NCBI GenBank assembly: GCA_002345825.1 | Contig: DDWD01000201.1 | Location: forward strand, 16,378-31,373 | Direction: 5' to 3' | DNA: 14,996 bases | Source: Bacteroidales bacterium UBA2295 | GTDB taxonomy: Bacteria; Bacteroidota; Bacteroidia; Bacteroidales; Tenuifilaceae | In this document: positions 7,908 through 14,996 of the stretch, one piece after another | How positions within the stretch are numbered: the first letter of the stretch is position 1 | Layout: each line of letters starts with the position of its first letter | Program-made: the position numbers and the translations under genes | Notes under the pieces: model-generated | The model's input: the letters and a program-made list of their open reading frames with translations, nothing else | Databases searched by the model: none | Told to the model about the DNA's origin: nothing

Positions 7908-8048
7908 AAAAGTAAAATTGCTGCAATTCTTTTGGCTTAACAAAATAACATATCTATAGCAATGATAATGAATATTGGGTTAAGTTAAAAGGGGTTACAA
8001 AAAAATGTGGTAATATATTTTCAGCTATACTGCCTACTTACAGATAAT

Positions 8049-9626
8049 TTAATTTGGCCCATATATTACTGTTACATAGCCAGTTTTAGAAACGGAGCGC
8101 ATGGATGGAGTGTACACCTCAAGACGATAAATGTAGGTTTCCTCTTTGGCTAGGTCTCCGTTGGGCATACGACCATTCCACCCCTCGTTAGTTCCTTCGT
8201 ACACAATATCGCCCCATCTACTGTAAATAATTAGCTTGTAGTCAGCCTCAAACGATATGGTAGGGGCAAAAATATTTCGGGGAATTGAGTTGTAAACAAT
8301 TTGGCTGGTGGGATCGATAGCATTGGGCATGGCGATTTCAGGTGTTACCTCGGCACATACCTTTCGCGATCGACTTAGCCGATGATTACCAAGGTTATCT
8401 AACTCCTCATAGGCCTCAATAAAATAGCAAAACTGAGGGAGTAAACCCTGTCCAGAAAAATCGGATAAGTTATCGACATACTTATTCTCCGTTGGGTTAA
8501 GCTCATTGAAAATAAGATCGGGAGTAAGCGGATCGGGATTAAAGGCCTGACGATATATCTTGTATCTAATATTATTGTTCTGCGATGAGTAAAAGGGATC
8601 CCAAGATAGATTTACGGACAATCCTCGTGGGTATAGCCTAAGAATCATAGTATTCGATAAGTTTGATACACTCTCCAACCTATTGCAACCATCGTATGCG
8701 TTAATTTTGTAATAAAATTGTCGCGATCGTGCAGCCCAAGAGTCTGAAGTATCGGCAAAATATGTTGTTTTAGGATCGGTAAACTGATAAAGATTTTTAG
8801 CTGAAAAAATCGACTTTACAGAGTCAGCTTGTTCCCAGCGCACAACCGAAAAGTTCCTATACTCAGTAAGGGCATCAATGGAAAAATGTAACTCGGTTTG
8901 ATTATCGCGAGCAATCAAAGAGTCCATATTCATATACTTGGGAGGAATAGCTACCTTAGTACTTATTAAGGCCAGGTTTGATCGGGATCTAATATCGGAG
9001 TCAGACTCTTCCGATTTTTCCTTGATGGCTTCAACAAATAAATTGAATTGACTGTTAACCGGAATAGAATCGATAAAAGCCTCATTTCTGAAACCAGATA
9101 CAGTATCTTGAGAATAGGTGTCAAAATCTAGCCCCTCGCCCCAGTAAACAAGATATTTTTCGATTCTATTTCCCCATCCCACATAATGAGTCCATTTTAG
9201 TGACAAGCCATTTCGACATGAGTCGAATTGAGCAGTTAAATGAATCGTTTTATGCTCAATGGATTGTGTACTGGGTTCGGTTAAACCATTGGAGGCGACA
9301 GTATACGAAAAAACACCCTGGGAGGCATCCACTTCTATGTCAGTATATGATTTAGTATCCTCATCAACTGTTGCTATTTCAAACAGGTCTGTATTACCAA
9401 ACTCATCGGTTGCCCGCCTGTACACAATATAGCCTGTTGGAGGTGGATATAACGGATTAATGCTAGGTTCTGTCCAACTCAACGAGGTAGTTCCGGTTAA
9501 GGGGTCAACCGTAACAACATTTAAAAATGGGGCCAAAGGTTTGTTTTCCTGCTGTGTATAACCAATGCACACCCAATGGGATAAAAAGACTGTTATTATG
9601 GAGATGAGTATGGCTCTAAAATTCAT
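8049..9626 (-). CDS. Fibronectin-III-like protein with gliding-motility-associated (T9SS type B) C-terminal domain
   Basis: This 525-residue secreted protein starts with a signal peptide (about 1-24, hydrophobic core ILISIITVFLSHWV). Residues about 30-430 look like four beta-sandwich, fibronectin type III-like units, each with W-x-P or W-x-x-Y strands and tyrosine-corner patterns (TGYIVYRR, EKYLVYW, FYYKINAYDGC, IRYKIYRQ). The C-terminal region from about Met433 is the gliding-motility-associated type: MPNAIDP, then YKLIIYSRWGDIVYEG, GWNGRMPNG, YIYRLEVY and GYVTVIY. This signal directs export through the type IX system. An AGAAAGG stretch nine bases before the ATG is one of the few plausible ribosome sites in the window. 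It stands alone between the RSH gene (141 bp away) and the M16 pair (148 bp away). No catalytic domain is visible; a surface or matrix-binding role is inferred. Confidence 0.9.
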   Translation of the reverse strand: MNFRAILISIITVFLSHWVCIGYTQQENKPLAPFLNVVTVDPLTGTTSLSWTEPSINPLYPPPTGYIVYRRATDEFGNTDLFEIATVDEDTKSYTDIEVDASQGVFSYTVASNGLTEPSTQSIEHKTIHLTAQFDSCRNGLSLKWTHYVGWGNRIEKYLVYWGEGLDFDTYSQDTVSGFRNEAFIDSIPVNSQFNLFVEAIKEKSEESDSDIRSRSNLALISTKVAIPPKYMNMDSLIARDNQTELHFSIDALTEYRNFSVVRWEQADSVKSIFSAKNLYQFTDPKTTYFADTSDSWAARSRQFYYKINAYDGCNRLESVSNLSNTMILRLYPRGLSVNLSWDPFYSSQNNNIRYKIYRQAFNPDPLTPDLIFNELNPTENKYVDNLSDFSGQGLLPQFCYFIEAYEELDNLGNHRLSRSRKVCAEVTPEIAMPNAIDPTSQIVYNSIPRNIFAPTISFEADYKLIIYSRWGDIVYEGTNEGWNGRMPNGDLAKEETYIYRLEVYTPSMRSVSKTGYVTVIYGPN

Positions 9627-9691
9627 AGCAAAATGCCTTTCTAACCAGTCAATATTAAAGAGAATAGTTTTCGTACTAATGCTTAAACGGT

Positions 9692-9699
9692 CAAAGTTA
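9692..9699 (-). promoter_or_regulatory. Possible Bacteroidota -7 promoter element for the 8049-9626 gene
   Basis: The - strand reads TAACTTTG, an exact match to the Bacteroidota -7 consensus TAnnTTTG, 65 bp before the ATG at 9626. No good TTTG is present at the -33 distance, so support is partial. Confidence 0.32.
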
Positions 9700-9774
9700 T
9701 AAAATTAGTGAATAGTATTCATTTTTTATCAGAATTAAAACACTATCAACCTATCTCTGCTAAATAGCTGAATA

Positions 9775-11067
9775 TTAAAAAGGATTATCAGCGCCAGCAA
9801 CGCATTCAACAAGCAAATCGGGGTTAAGCCATTTGGTTGCTATTTCCATAATACGCTTTGGAGTAATATTTTTTATAGAGGACATTAGCCTTTGATAAAA
9901 GTCGTAGTCGAGGTTGTTGAAATTATGAAGGCTCATAATGTTATCGGCAATGGCAAAAGGGCCATTTAAACTCCTAAGGGCCTCGCCCATTAGGTAGCTT
10001 CGAACCCGATTCAGCTCATCCTCGGGTACAGGCTCTGTGGTCAGTCGTTGCAACTCATTGCGAATTTCCTGCAGCGTTTGCTTAGTATAACCCGCCCCCA
10101 CTTCGGTGGATATTATAAAAGCACCACTATCGCGGAAAGTGAGTAGGTACGAACCAATACCATAAGTAAACCCCTTATCTTCGCGGATATTCTTCATAAG
10201 CCTTGAACCAAAATACCCACCAAGTATAGTATTCACCACGGCCAAGTCGGGATAGTCGGGATGCGAACGATTAAAAAGTTCGCGCCCCACCCTTATAGCC
10301 GATTGGAGTGCTCCCTGCTTGATCGAAAACACCTGACGCTTATCAGTTTCACCGCTACTTGGACTAAAACTTCCATTGGAACTAGAAGTTCCCCATTGCT
10401 CTTCGCCAAAATGTTTGATAAGGGTTTCGATATTGCTGTCGGAAAGTTTCCCCGATAAGATTATGGTAGCTCCTTGGGAACCAATAAAATTACGATGGTA
10501 ATTTTCTAACTCGTTTCGCTCCAAGTCATCATAATCTGTGGGAATTGCAAAAGCACCATAGGGGTGCTCCTGTCCAAAAAGGGTTTTAAAAAACTCCATA
10601 CGTGCCAAGGTAGATGCTTTGTCCATTTCAACCGTTAGCGTTTGCTTACCTCTACGTTTCCAAACATCGAGTTCGGCCTGAGGGAACGAGGGCTCCTTTA
10701 TCACCTGCTCCAGCATCTGAAGAGTTTGGGGTAAGTACTTGGTAAGCGAGTAGGCTGTAGCCTTTGCATAATCCTTATCGGCACTTATGCCTATAAAAGA
10801 TCCCCAATAATCGAAGTACTCCGATATCTCCTGCGACGACTTGCTTGCTGTACCCTCTGGCATTAACGACATGGTACTCATGGCAACCAATTTACGCTGC
10901 TGATAACGTGATCCTGCATTAAATACAATATCAACACGACAAACATCCACATCGCCCTCGTTAATAATTAGCAACTTACTGCCGTTGGGTAATTCTATGC
11001 TGTTGGGTTTAGGAAAATCTAATCCATCAGCTAAATATATGGGAGGAGCTACAGTTCTATTTATCAT
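9775..11067 (-). CDS. M16-family peptidase homologue lacking the zinc site (non-catalytic partner)
   Basis: This 430-residue protein has the two-half M16B fold (insulinase/mitochondrial processing peptidase-like). The position of the HxxEH zinc motif is replaced: where active members have G-L-A-H-F-L-E-H-L-M it has LVAMSTMSLM, so Met63, Met66 and Ser67 stand at the two His and Glu positions. It cannot bind zinc in the usual way. The C-terminal half keeps the substrate-binding Arg/Tyr pair typical of such partners, Arg289 and Tyr302 (FGSRLMKN, then DKGFTYGIG). Glycine-rich NTILGGYFG precedes it. There is no signal peptide, which suggests the cytoplasm. It begins 44 bp after the catalytic M16 gene on the same strand. 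By analogy with known two-subunit M16 proteases, the two products probably form a heterodimer. The physiological substrate is unknown. Confidence 0.92.
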   Translation of the reverse strand: MINRTVAPPIYLADGLDFPKPNSIELPNGSKLLIINEGDVDVCRVDIVFNAGSRYQQRKLVAMSTMSLMPEGTASKSSQEISEYFDYWGSFIGISADKDYAKATAYSLTKYLPQTLQMLEQVIKEPSFPQAELDVWKRRGKQTLTVEMDKASTLARMEFFKTLFGQEHPYGAFAIPTDYDDLERNELENYHRNFIGSQGATIILSGKLSDSNIETLIKHFGEEQWGTSSSNGSFSPSSGETDKRQVFSIKQGALQSAIRVGRELFNRSHPDYPDLAVVNTILGGYFGSRLMKNIREDKGFTYGIGSYLLTFRDSGAFIISTEVGAGYTKQTLQEIRNELQRLTTEPVPEDELNRVRSYLMGEALRSLNGPFAIADNIMSLHNFNNLDYDFYQRLMSSIKNITPKRIMEIATKWLNPDLLVECVAGADNPF

Positions 11068-11111
11068 TATAAAATATATTTTTAGATGTAATGAATGTCA
11101 TTTATATCTTA

Positions 11112-12359
11112 TTATTGCTGTTTTGTATCAGCATAATAAAACAATACTGATGAATTCTCTTCTCGGAACAACGAACTGGCTACTCGTTTTATGCTCTCTG
11201 GAGTAACCCTACGGTAGGCCTCTACGGTTTGGTTTAAAAGGTTAGCATCACCTAGTAGCTCGTTATAGCATAAATTCATAGCCTTTTCGGTTGTGCTGGT
11301 AAGACCAAAGGTAAAGGTTGACTCGAACCGATTTTTCACCTTGTTCAATTCATCTGCATCTATAGGGTTAATTATCATGTTATTCAACTCCTTGTAAATT
11401 GCCTCCTCAGCCTGAGTAAGGCTTATACCATCGGCAGGGCGGCCAGTAATTACGAATAATCCCTCATCGATATCGCCAGTAATAAACGCATCGATTGTAC
11501 TGAAAATATTTTGTTGCTTCACCAAACTTTGGAAAAGGCGCGATGATTTTCCGTTGGATAAGATATCGCTAATCAAATCGGTGGTAGCATAGTCGGGGTG
11601 CTGCTTATGGCACATATGGTATGCAATGTAAAGAGAGTCGAATGGAACGTTACGTTTCACCTCCAAACGACGCTGGGCGTCCTGAGCGGGCTCTTTTAAT
11701 AGTTCCTTTGCGCTAATTTCTCGACGGGGAATTGAGCCAAACCACTTTTTGGCCAATGCCTCAACCTGAGCCAAAGTGCAATCGCCGGCAACGCAAAGGA
11801 TAGCGTTGTTGGGCGCATAATGGTTAAAGAAAAAGTTCTTAACCTCATCGAGCGTAGCATCAGTTATGTGCGCGGGCTCTTTACCAATGGTTGGCCATTG
11901 GTAAGGATGAACCTTATAGGCCAAGGGGCGCAGTAGTAACCACACATCGCCATAAGGTTGATTTAAATATCTCTGGTTAAACTCTTCCACCACTACGCTT
12001 TTCTGCACATCGAGGCTTTGCTGCGAAAAGGCCAGGCTAAGCATCCTATCGCTCTCGAGCCAAAAAGCTGTCTCGATATTCTGCTTGGGCAGCGTTATGT
12101 AATAGTTCGTGATATCGCTACTGGTAAAGGCGTTGTTTTCACCACTGGCACGTTCAATGGGATCATCGTAATTGGGAATATTTACCGATCCGCCAAACAT
12201 AAGATGCTCGAACAGATGAGCGAACCCTGTTCTGTTTGGGTTTTCATGCTTTGAACCCACATTATACAGCAAGTTGACTGAAACAAGAGGAGTGGATGAA
12301 TCAGTATGAACTATGACCCTCAGACCATTATCCAGGGTAAACCTATCGAAATTAACCAT
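11112..12359 (-). CDS. M16-family zinc metallopeptidase, catalytic subunit
   Basis: This 415-residue protein is the active-type M16B peptidase. The inverted zinc motif HLFEH is at His48, Glu51 and His52, with the third ligand probably Glu125 or Glu126 in VVVEEFNQR about 73 residues on, which is the family spacing. The N terminus (FDRFTLDNGLRVIVH, then NVGSKHENP) and the second half (SNGKSSRLF) are typical. The tyrosine of the Arg/Tyr substrate pair found in partner subunits is Phe here (QQNIFSTI), complementary to its neighbour. There is no signal peptide, so a cytoplasmic location is likely, with a role in peptide turnover or maturation. It is followed 44 bp later by the non-catalytic homologue, suggesting cotranscription and a heterodimer. 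It lies 100 bp downstream of the UbiA gene on the same strand, so it may have its own promoter or be read through. The substrate is not predictable. Confidence 0.94.
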   Translation of the reverse strand: MVNFDRFTLDNGLRVIVHTDSSTPLVSVNLLYNVGSKHENPNRTGFAHLFEHLMFGGSVNIPNYDDPIERASGENNAFTSSDITNYYITLPKQNIETAFWLESDRMLSLAFSQQSLDVQKSVVVEEFNQRYLNQPYGDVWLLLRPLAYKVHPYQWPTIGKEPAHITDATLDEVKNFFFNHYAPNNAILCVAGDCTLAQVEALAKKWFGSIPRREISAKELLKEPAQDAQRRLEVKRNVPFDSLYIAYHMCHKQHPDYATTDLISDILSNGKSSRLFQSLVKQQNIFSTIDAFITGDIDEGLFVITGRPADGISLTQAEEAIYKELNNMIINPIDADELNKVKNRFESTFTFGLTSTTEKAMNLCYNELLGDANLLNQTVEAYRRVTPESIKRVASSLFREENSSVLFYYADTKQQ

Positions 12360-12459
12360 AAATACTAGTTGTTATGAAATACAAAGTAACGAATTATGCA
12401 GCACAAACTACTACAATTGTGGAGTGTGGATTAGTATAAGCAAACCAAACTGGGGAACG

Positions 12460-13437
12460 CTATACCACTAAAAACCTAAATGGAATTGAGTATAAAATAC
12501 CTATGAGCATAACAATTTTGGAAAAGTTGCTAATCCAATGATAGTCGCGCTTAGTGTTTGCAGAAAATAATTTGATAATAAGTATGAAAATAGGTATTAC
12601 CAGCCCTACAATCATATATACAAAGGTGAAGTAATCGAACTGACCACTGGATAAATAGTTTAAATACGCACCAAACAGATAGGTTAAAACAATAATGGTA
12701 AACATTAGAATGGCCGCTCCAATGTTACGAGCCATATTGGTTCCCAGTACAACGGGAAGGCTTCGACGGCCAAACTCATTATCGCCCTCAACATCCTCAA
12801 TATCCTTAACAATTTCGCGGAATAGAGTTAGGATAAAAGCAAAGATTCCGTATCCAACCACCCAGTAAATTATCTCGTTAAAAATGGACGAGGACAAGGC
12901 GAATAGTTGCCAATAAGTAGTGTATATAAGGGGTAGTTCAAAAAGTAGTGGCATTAGCGGAACAATAGCGGTTAGCGTTGCCACCAAGATATTGCCTGTG
13001 AGGAATTGACGTTTGTAGGATGTGGAGTAAAACCAAAGTAATCCGGGAACGAACAGGAATACTAGTGTGAGAAAAGGTTTGCCTATGGCAAACGATACTA
13101 CAACACCTAAAAGCACACCTATTATGTTCAATGTCCAGTGCAAGATAATGGCAAACCGACGCGATAAATCTTTGCCCACAATTACTGTTTTGGGTCTGTT
13201 TATCAAATCGGTACGAGTATCAAAATAGTCGTTAATTACATACCCTGCTGCGGTTATAAGCACTGTAGAAAGTACAAGAAGCATGAAAAGTAACTCACCA
13301 AGCTGCAAACTCATATGCTTGCTGTTTAGCAATGGCTGCATAATAAAAAAGCGCATAGCATACATGGTAAGAACTACAATCACAAGGTTTTTAGCTCGTA
13401 CCAGGCGAAGAACTTTTCCCAACATACTGTTAGTCAT
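12460..13437 (-). CDS. UbiA-family prenyltransferase (geranylgeranylglycerol-phosphate geranylgeranyltransferase-like)
   Basis: This is a polytopic inner-membrane protein of 325 residues with about eight or nine hydrophobic segments. The first Asp-rich site is Asn69-Asp70-Tyr-Phe-Asp73 with Asp77 (NDYFDTRTDLINRP), which binds the Mg-diphosphate of a prenyl donor. The second is about 203-222 (REIVKDIEDVEGD, followed by GRRSLP). Both are intact, so it should transfer a prenyl chain to an acceptor. Bacteroidota members of this subgroup are commonly annotated by similarity to archaeal digeranylgeranylglyceryl phosphate synthase. The real acceptor could instead be a quinone precursor or another lipid, and sequence alone does not decide. 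Its ATG overlaps the stop of the upstream KdsC gene by 8 bp, indicating translational coupling. A second Met four codons in (13425) is an alternative start. Confidence 0.9.
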   Translation of the reverse strand: MTNSMLGKVLRLVRAKNLVIVVLTMYAMRFFIMQPLLNSKHMSLQLGELLFMLLVLSTVLITAAGYVINDYFDTRTDLINRPKTVIVGKDLSRRFAIILHWTLNIIGVLLGVVVSFAIGKPFLTLVFLFVPGLLWFYSTSYKRQFLTGNILVATLTAIVPLMPLLFELPLIYTTYWQLFALSSSIFNEIIYWVVGYGIFAFILTLFREIVKDIEDVEGDNEFGRRSLPVVLGTNMARNIGAAILMFTIIVLTYLFGAYLNYLSSGQFDYFTFVYMIVGLVIPIFILIIKLFSANTKRDYHWISNFSKIVMLIGILYSIPFRFLVV

Positions 13438-13951
13438 TTAAATTTTTATCGCTAAACCAAACTCCTTTTAGTTTAAGAACCTGCTCAATCACATCTCTAA
13501 CACACCCTTTTCCCCCACCAAAATTGGAAATATAGGTTGATATTTCGATAATCTCGGTAGCGGCATCGGCAGGGCAAGTAGGGAAACCAACACGGGTCAT
13601 AGCTTCGAAGTCGGGTAGGTCGTCACCCATATACAGAATCTCGGAGAGCTCCAACCCGTACTTAAACCGAAAATCCTCGAGGGCTTCAATCTTATCGGTG
13701 GAGCCTAGATAGATATCGGTTACGCCTAATCCACGGAATCGTTCGCCAACCGATTCGCTTTTTCCTCCGGAAATAATTGCCACGGGATAACCCTGCTGTA
13801 CCGCTCTTTGCACCGCATAGCCATCGCGGGTATTGGATGTTCGCAGAAGTTCACCCGATGGGTGAATTACAACAATACCATCAGTAAAAACTCCATCTAC
13901 ATCAAATGCAAAAGCCCTAACATTATGGAGTTGTTCCTTAAAATTCTTCAT
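13430..13951 (-). CDS. kdsC: KdsC-type HAD phosphatase (3-deoxy-D-manno-octulosonate 8-phosphate phosphatase)
   Basis: This 173-residue HAD-superfamily phosphatase is of the capless KdsC (subclass C0) type and would remove phosphate from KDO-8-phosphate in LPS core synthesis, in the cytoplasm. Motif I is DVDGVFTDG, with nucleophile Asp17 and acid/base Asp19. Motif II is Ser61 (IISGG), motif III is Lys87 (STDKIEAL), and motif IV is GDDLPD with Asp110 and Asp111. The family C-terminal GGKGCVRDVIEQVL is present. Length matches KdsC, which works as a tetramer. It starts 19 bp after the DUF2520 gene and overlaps UbiA by 8 bp, so it is central to this operon. No other KDO gene (kdsA, kdsB, kdsD) is in the window, so a related sugar-acid phosphate is also a possible substrate. 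Confidence 0.92.
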   Translation of the reverse strand: MKNFKEQLHNVRAFAFDVDGVFTDGIVVIHPSGELLRTSNTRDGYAVQRAVQQGYPVAIISGGKSESVGERFRGLGVTDIYLGSTDKIEALEDFRFKYGLELSEILYMGDDLPDFEAMTRVGFPTCPADAATEIIEISTYISNFGGGKGCVRDVIEQVLKLKGVWFSDKNLND

Positions 13952-13970
13952 TTGGAATATATGGTTTATT

Positions 13971-14777
13971 CTATTCGTTTGCTTGCTTCAAATTTAAAAT
14001 ACTATTGCTAATAGATAGATACAGATCGCGGATATCATCATCAATGTGACTTAGCAACGCAACATGTTTCTTAATGGTCTCGGAGTCGCCCCGAATAGCT
14101 GGCCCGGTTTGAGAACCCAGCGGGTTGCCCTGCAGGGCTTTCTCAATGGTTTCGACAATGAGTGGCTTAAGCAGCTTAAAATCGAAATTGCTCTCCTCGG
14201 CCAGCTGCTGCGCGATGGCCAGCATATGATTAACAAAGTTGCATGAAAAAACCCCCGATAAATGTAGCATTTGCCGCTGCTTGGTGCTCATTTCGATGGG
14301 GTCGCCCCCAAGCGATTTGGCTAGCTGAAAAAGCAAATAATACCCATCGGCATCACTTGCCTCAAGGCAGAAAGGAACCGACAACAGGTTCGCATCGCGT
14401 CCTTTGGTAAAGGTTTGGAAAGGGTAAAAAACTCCGTACCTACTCGATAATTGCTCAAGAACGTGCATAGGCGTGCTACCACTGGTATGCACTACTAAGC
14501 CATTGAGACTACCAATAGATTTAGCCAGCTCCACAATGGCCAAATCGGGAACCGCAAGGATGTATAAATCGGCCTTACGGTTAACTTTGGAAATGTCGAT
14601 GGTAAAATCAGCATTAACTAGGGTTGCCAGTTCCCTGGCATTCTCTTCCGATCGTCCAACTATTTGAACGATACTATGATTTTGTGCAGCAAAAGACTTG
14701 GCCAGCTGAGTAGCCACATTCCCTGCCCCAAAGATCACTATATTACGATATTGATTATCACCTGTCTCCATTCCCAT
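13971..14777 (-). CDS. Rossmann-fold/DUF2520 protein, putative NAD(P)-dependent oxidoreductase
   Basis: This 268-residue protein has an N-terminal NAD(P)-binding Rossmann domain (about 10-125) with a GAGNVA dinucleotide loop at residues 17-22, ILAVPD after strand 4, and HTSGS. The C-terminal all-helical DUF2520 domain (about 130-262) has FYPFQTFTKG at its boundary, LSGVFSCNFVNHML and QTGPAIRGDSETIKKH. The layout resembles F420-dependent NADP reductases, ketopantoate reductases and pyrroline-5-carboxylate reductases, but the substrate of DUF2520 proteins is not established as far as I know. An ATG two codons downstream (14771) is an alternative start. It leads a compact operon with kdsC (19 bp) and the UbiA gene. 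From this I infer a role linked to envelope metabolism, with low certainty. No clear promoter motif is seen upstream. Confidence 0.9.
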   Translation of the reverse strand: MGMETGDNQYRNIVIFGAGNVATQLAKSFAAQNHSIVQIVGRSEENARELATLVNADFTIDISKVNRKADLYILAVPDLAIVELAKSIGSLNGLVVHTSGSTPMHVLEQLSSRYGVFYPFQTFTKGRDANLLSVPFCLEASDADGYYLLFQLAKSLGGDPIEMSTKQRQMLHLSGVFSCNFVNHMLAIAQQLAEESNFDFKLLKPLIVETIEKALQGNPLGSQTGPAIRGDSETIKKHVALLSHIDDDIRDLYLSISNSILNLKQANE

Positions 14778-14957
14778 ACAGAGTTAGGTTAGTTTTTCTG
14801 GTTAGCTAAGATAGCTGAATATTTTCGAATAAAAGCCCTTATGGAGCTCTAGCAAAATCATCAAAATATTACCCTCCAGCATTTAATATGCTTTTAATCA
14901 AGTCCAGCTATCACAAAACATCAACATTAGAGGGGTTCAAGGTACACTGGTTGTTTA

Positions 14958-14996
14958 AATAAAAAGAAAAGGAAGCCTTTGCAGACTCCCCCTTCT
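14958..14996 (-). terminator. Probable rho-independent terminator of a - strand gene lying right of the window
   Basis: Read on the - strand, AGAAGGGGGAGTC (14984-14996) pairs with GGCTTCCTTTTCT (14965-14977) around a 6-nt loop. The stem is 13 bp if G-U wobbles are allowed. An AT-rich stretch with several U residues (14958-14964) follows. The many wobbles mean it works only in the - strand transcript. It suggests that the next gene to the right also reads leftward and ends close to the window edge. Confidence 0.5.

Noticed and set aside
7908..7943. TTG start extending the RelA/SpoT protein by 12 residues
   Set aside because: The ATG at 7907 gives a normal N terminus leading straight into the HD domain, and the extension is low-complexity leader-like sequence.
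14889..14963. A 24-codon open frame on the + strand in the right intergenic region
   Set aside because: Too short, with no ribosome site or recognisable features, and it runs into the probable - strand terminator.

Overview
The window looks like a chromosomal segment of a Bacteroidota bacterium, most likely in or near the Bacteroidales. It carries both classes of type IX secretion C-terminal signal (type A on the 390-3542 protein, gliding-motility-associated/type B on the 8049-9626 protein). It also has a purA-fur-RelA/SpoT block and a DUF2520-KdsC-UbiA block of the kind seen in this phylum. Start codons mostly lack clear Shine-Dalgarno sequences, and a TAnnTTTG-like -7 element occurs, both as expected for Bacteroidota. 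GC is moderate and I see no abrupt compositional change, insertion sequence, tRNA, rRNA or CRISPR array.

Layout. The left part (1-3542, + strand) is a secreted-protein module. It holds the end of a beta-helix protein and then, 21 bp later, a 1050-residue exported repeat protein. That protein has five exact 77-residue repeats, a PKD-like domain, eight exact 51-residue repeats and a type A sorting domain. A strong bidirectional hairpin terminator (3558-3594) separates this module from the rest of the window, where every gene is on the - strand.

Reading the - strand from right to left: a DUF2520/Rossmann protein, a KdsC-type HAD phosphatase and a UbiA prenyltransferase form a tight operon (14777 to 12460). 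Next come two adjacent M16 peptidase-family genes (12359 to 9775), one with a catalytic zinc site and one without. Then a fibronectin-III-like protein with a gliding-type T9SS signal (9626-8049), a long bifunctional RelA/SpoT homologue (7907-5649), a Fur-family regulator (5527-5057) and PurA (4892-3627).

How they fit together. RSH and PurA are linked through purine nucleotides: RSH makes and degrades (p)ppGpp, which is a known inhibitor of adenylosuccinate synthetase. Fur lies between them. The M16 pair has the asymmetry of a heterodimeric protease. The KdsC-UbiA coupling points to envelope lipid or LPS metabolism, but the UbiA substrate cannot be read from sequence. No gene-free stretch exceeds 300 bp; the longest are 14778-14996 (219 bp, with a probable terminator at its right end), 4893-5056 (164 bp, with a hairpin) and 9627-9774 (148 bp, with a possible promoter). 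Overall this is mostly housekeeping sequence. I do not see an obviously new defence or mobile system. The most unusual parts are the repeat protein and the UbiA operon.
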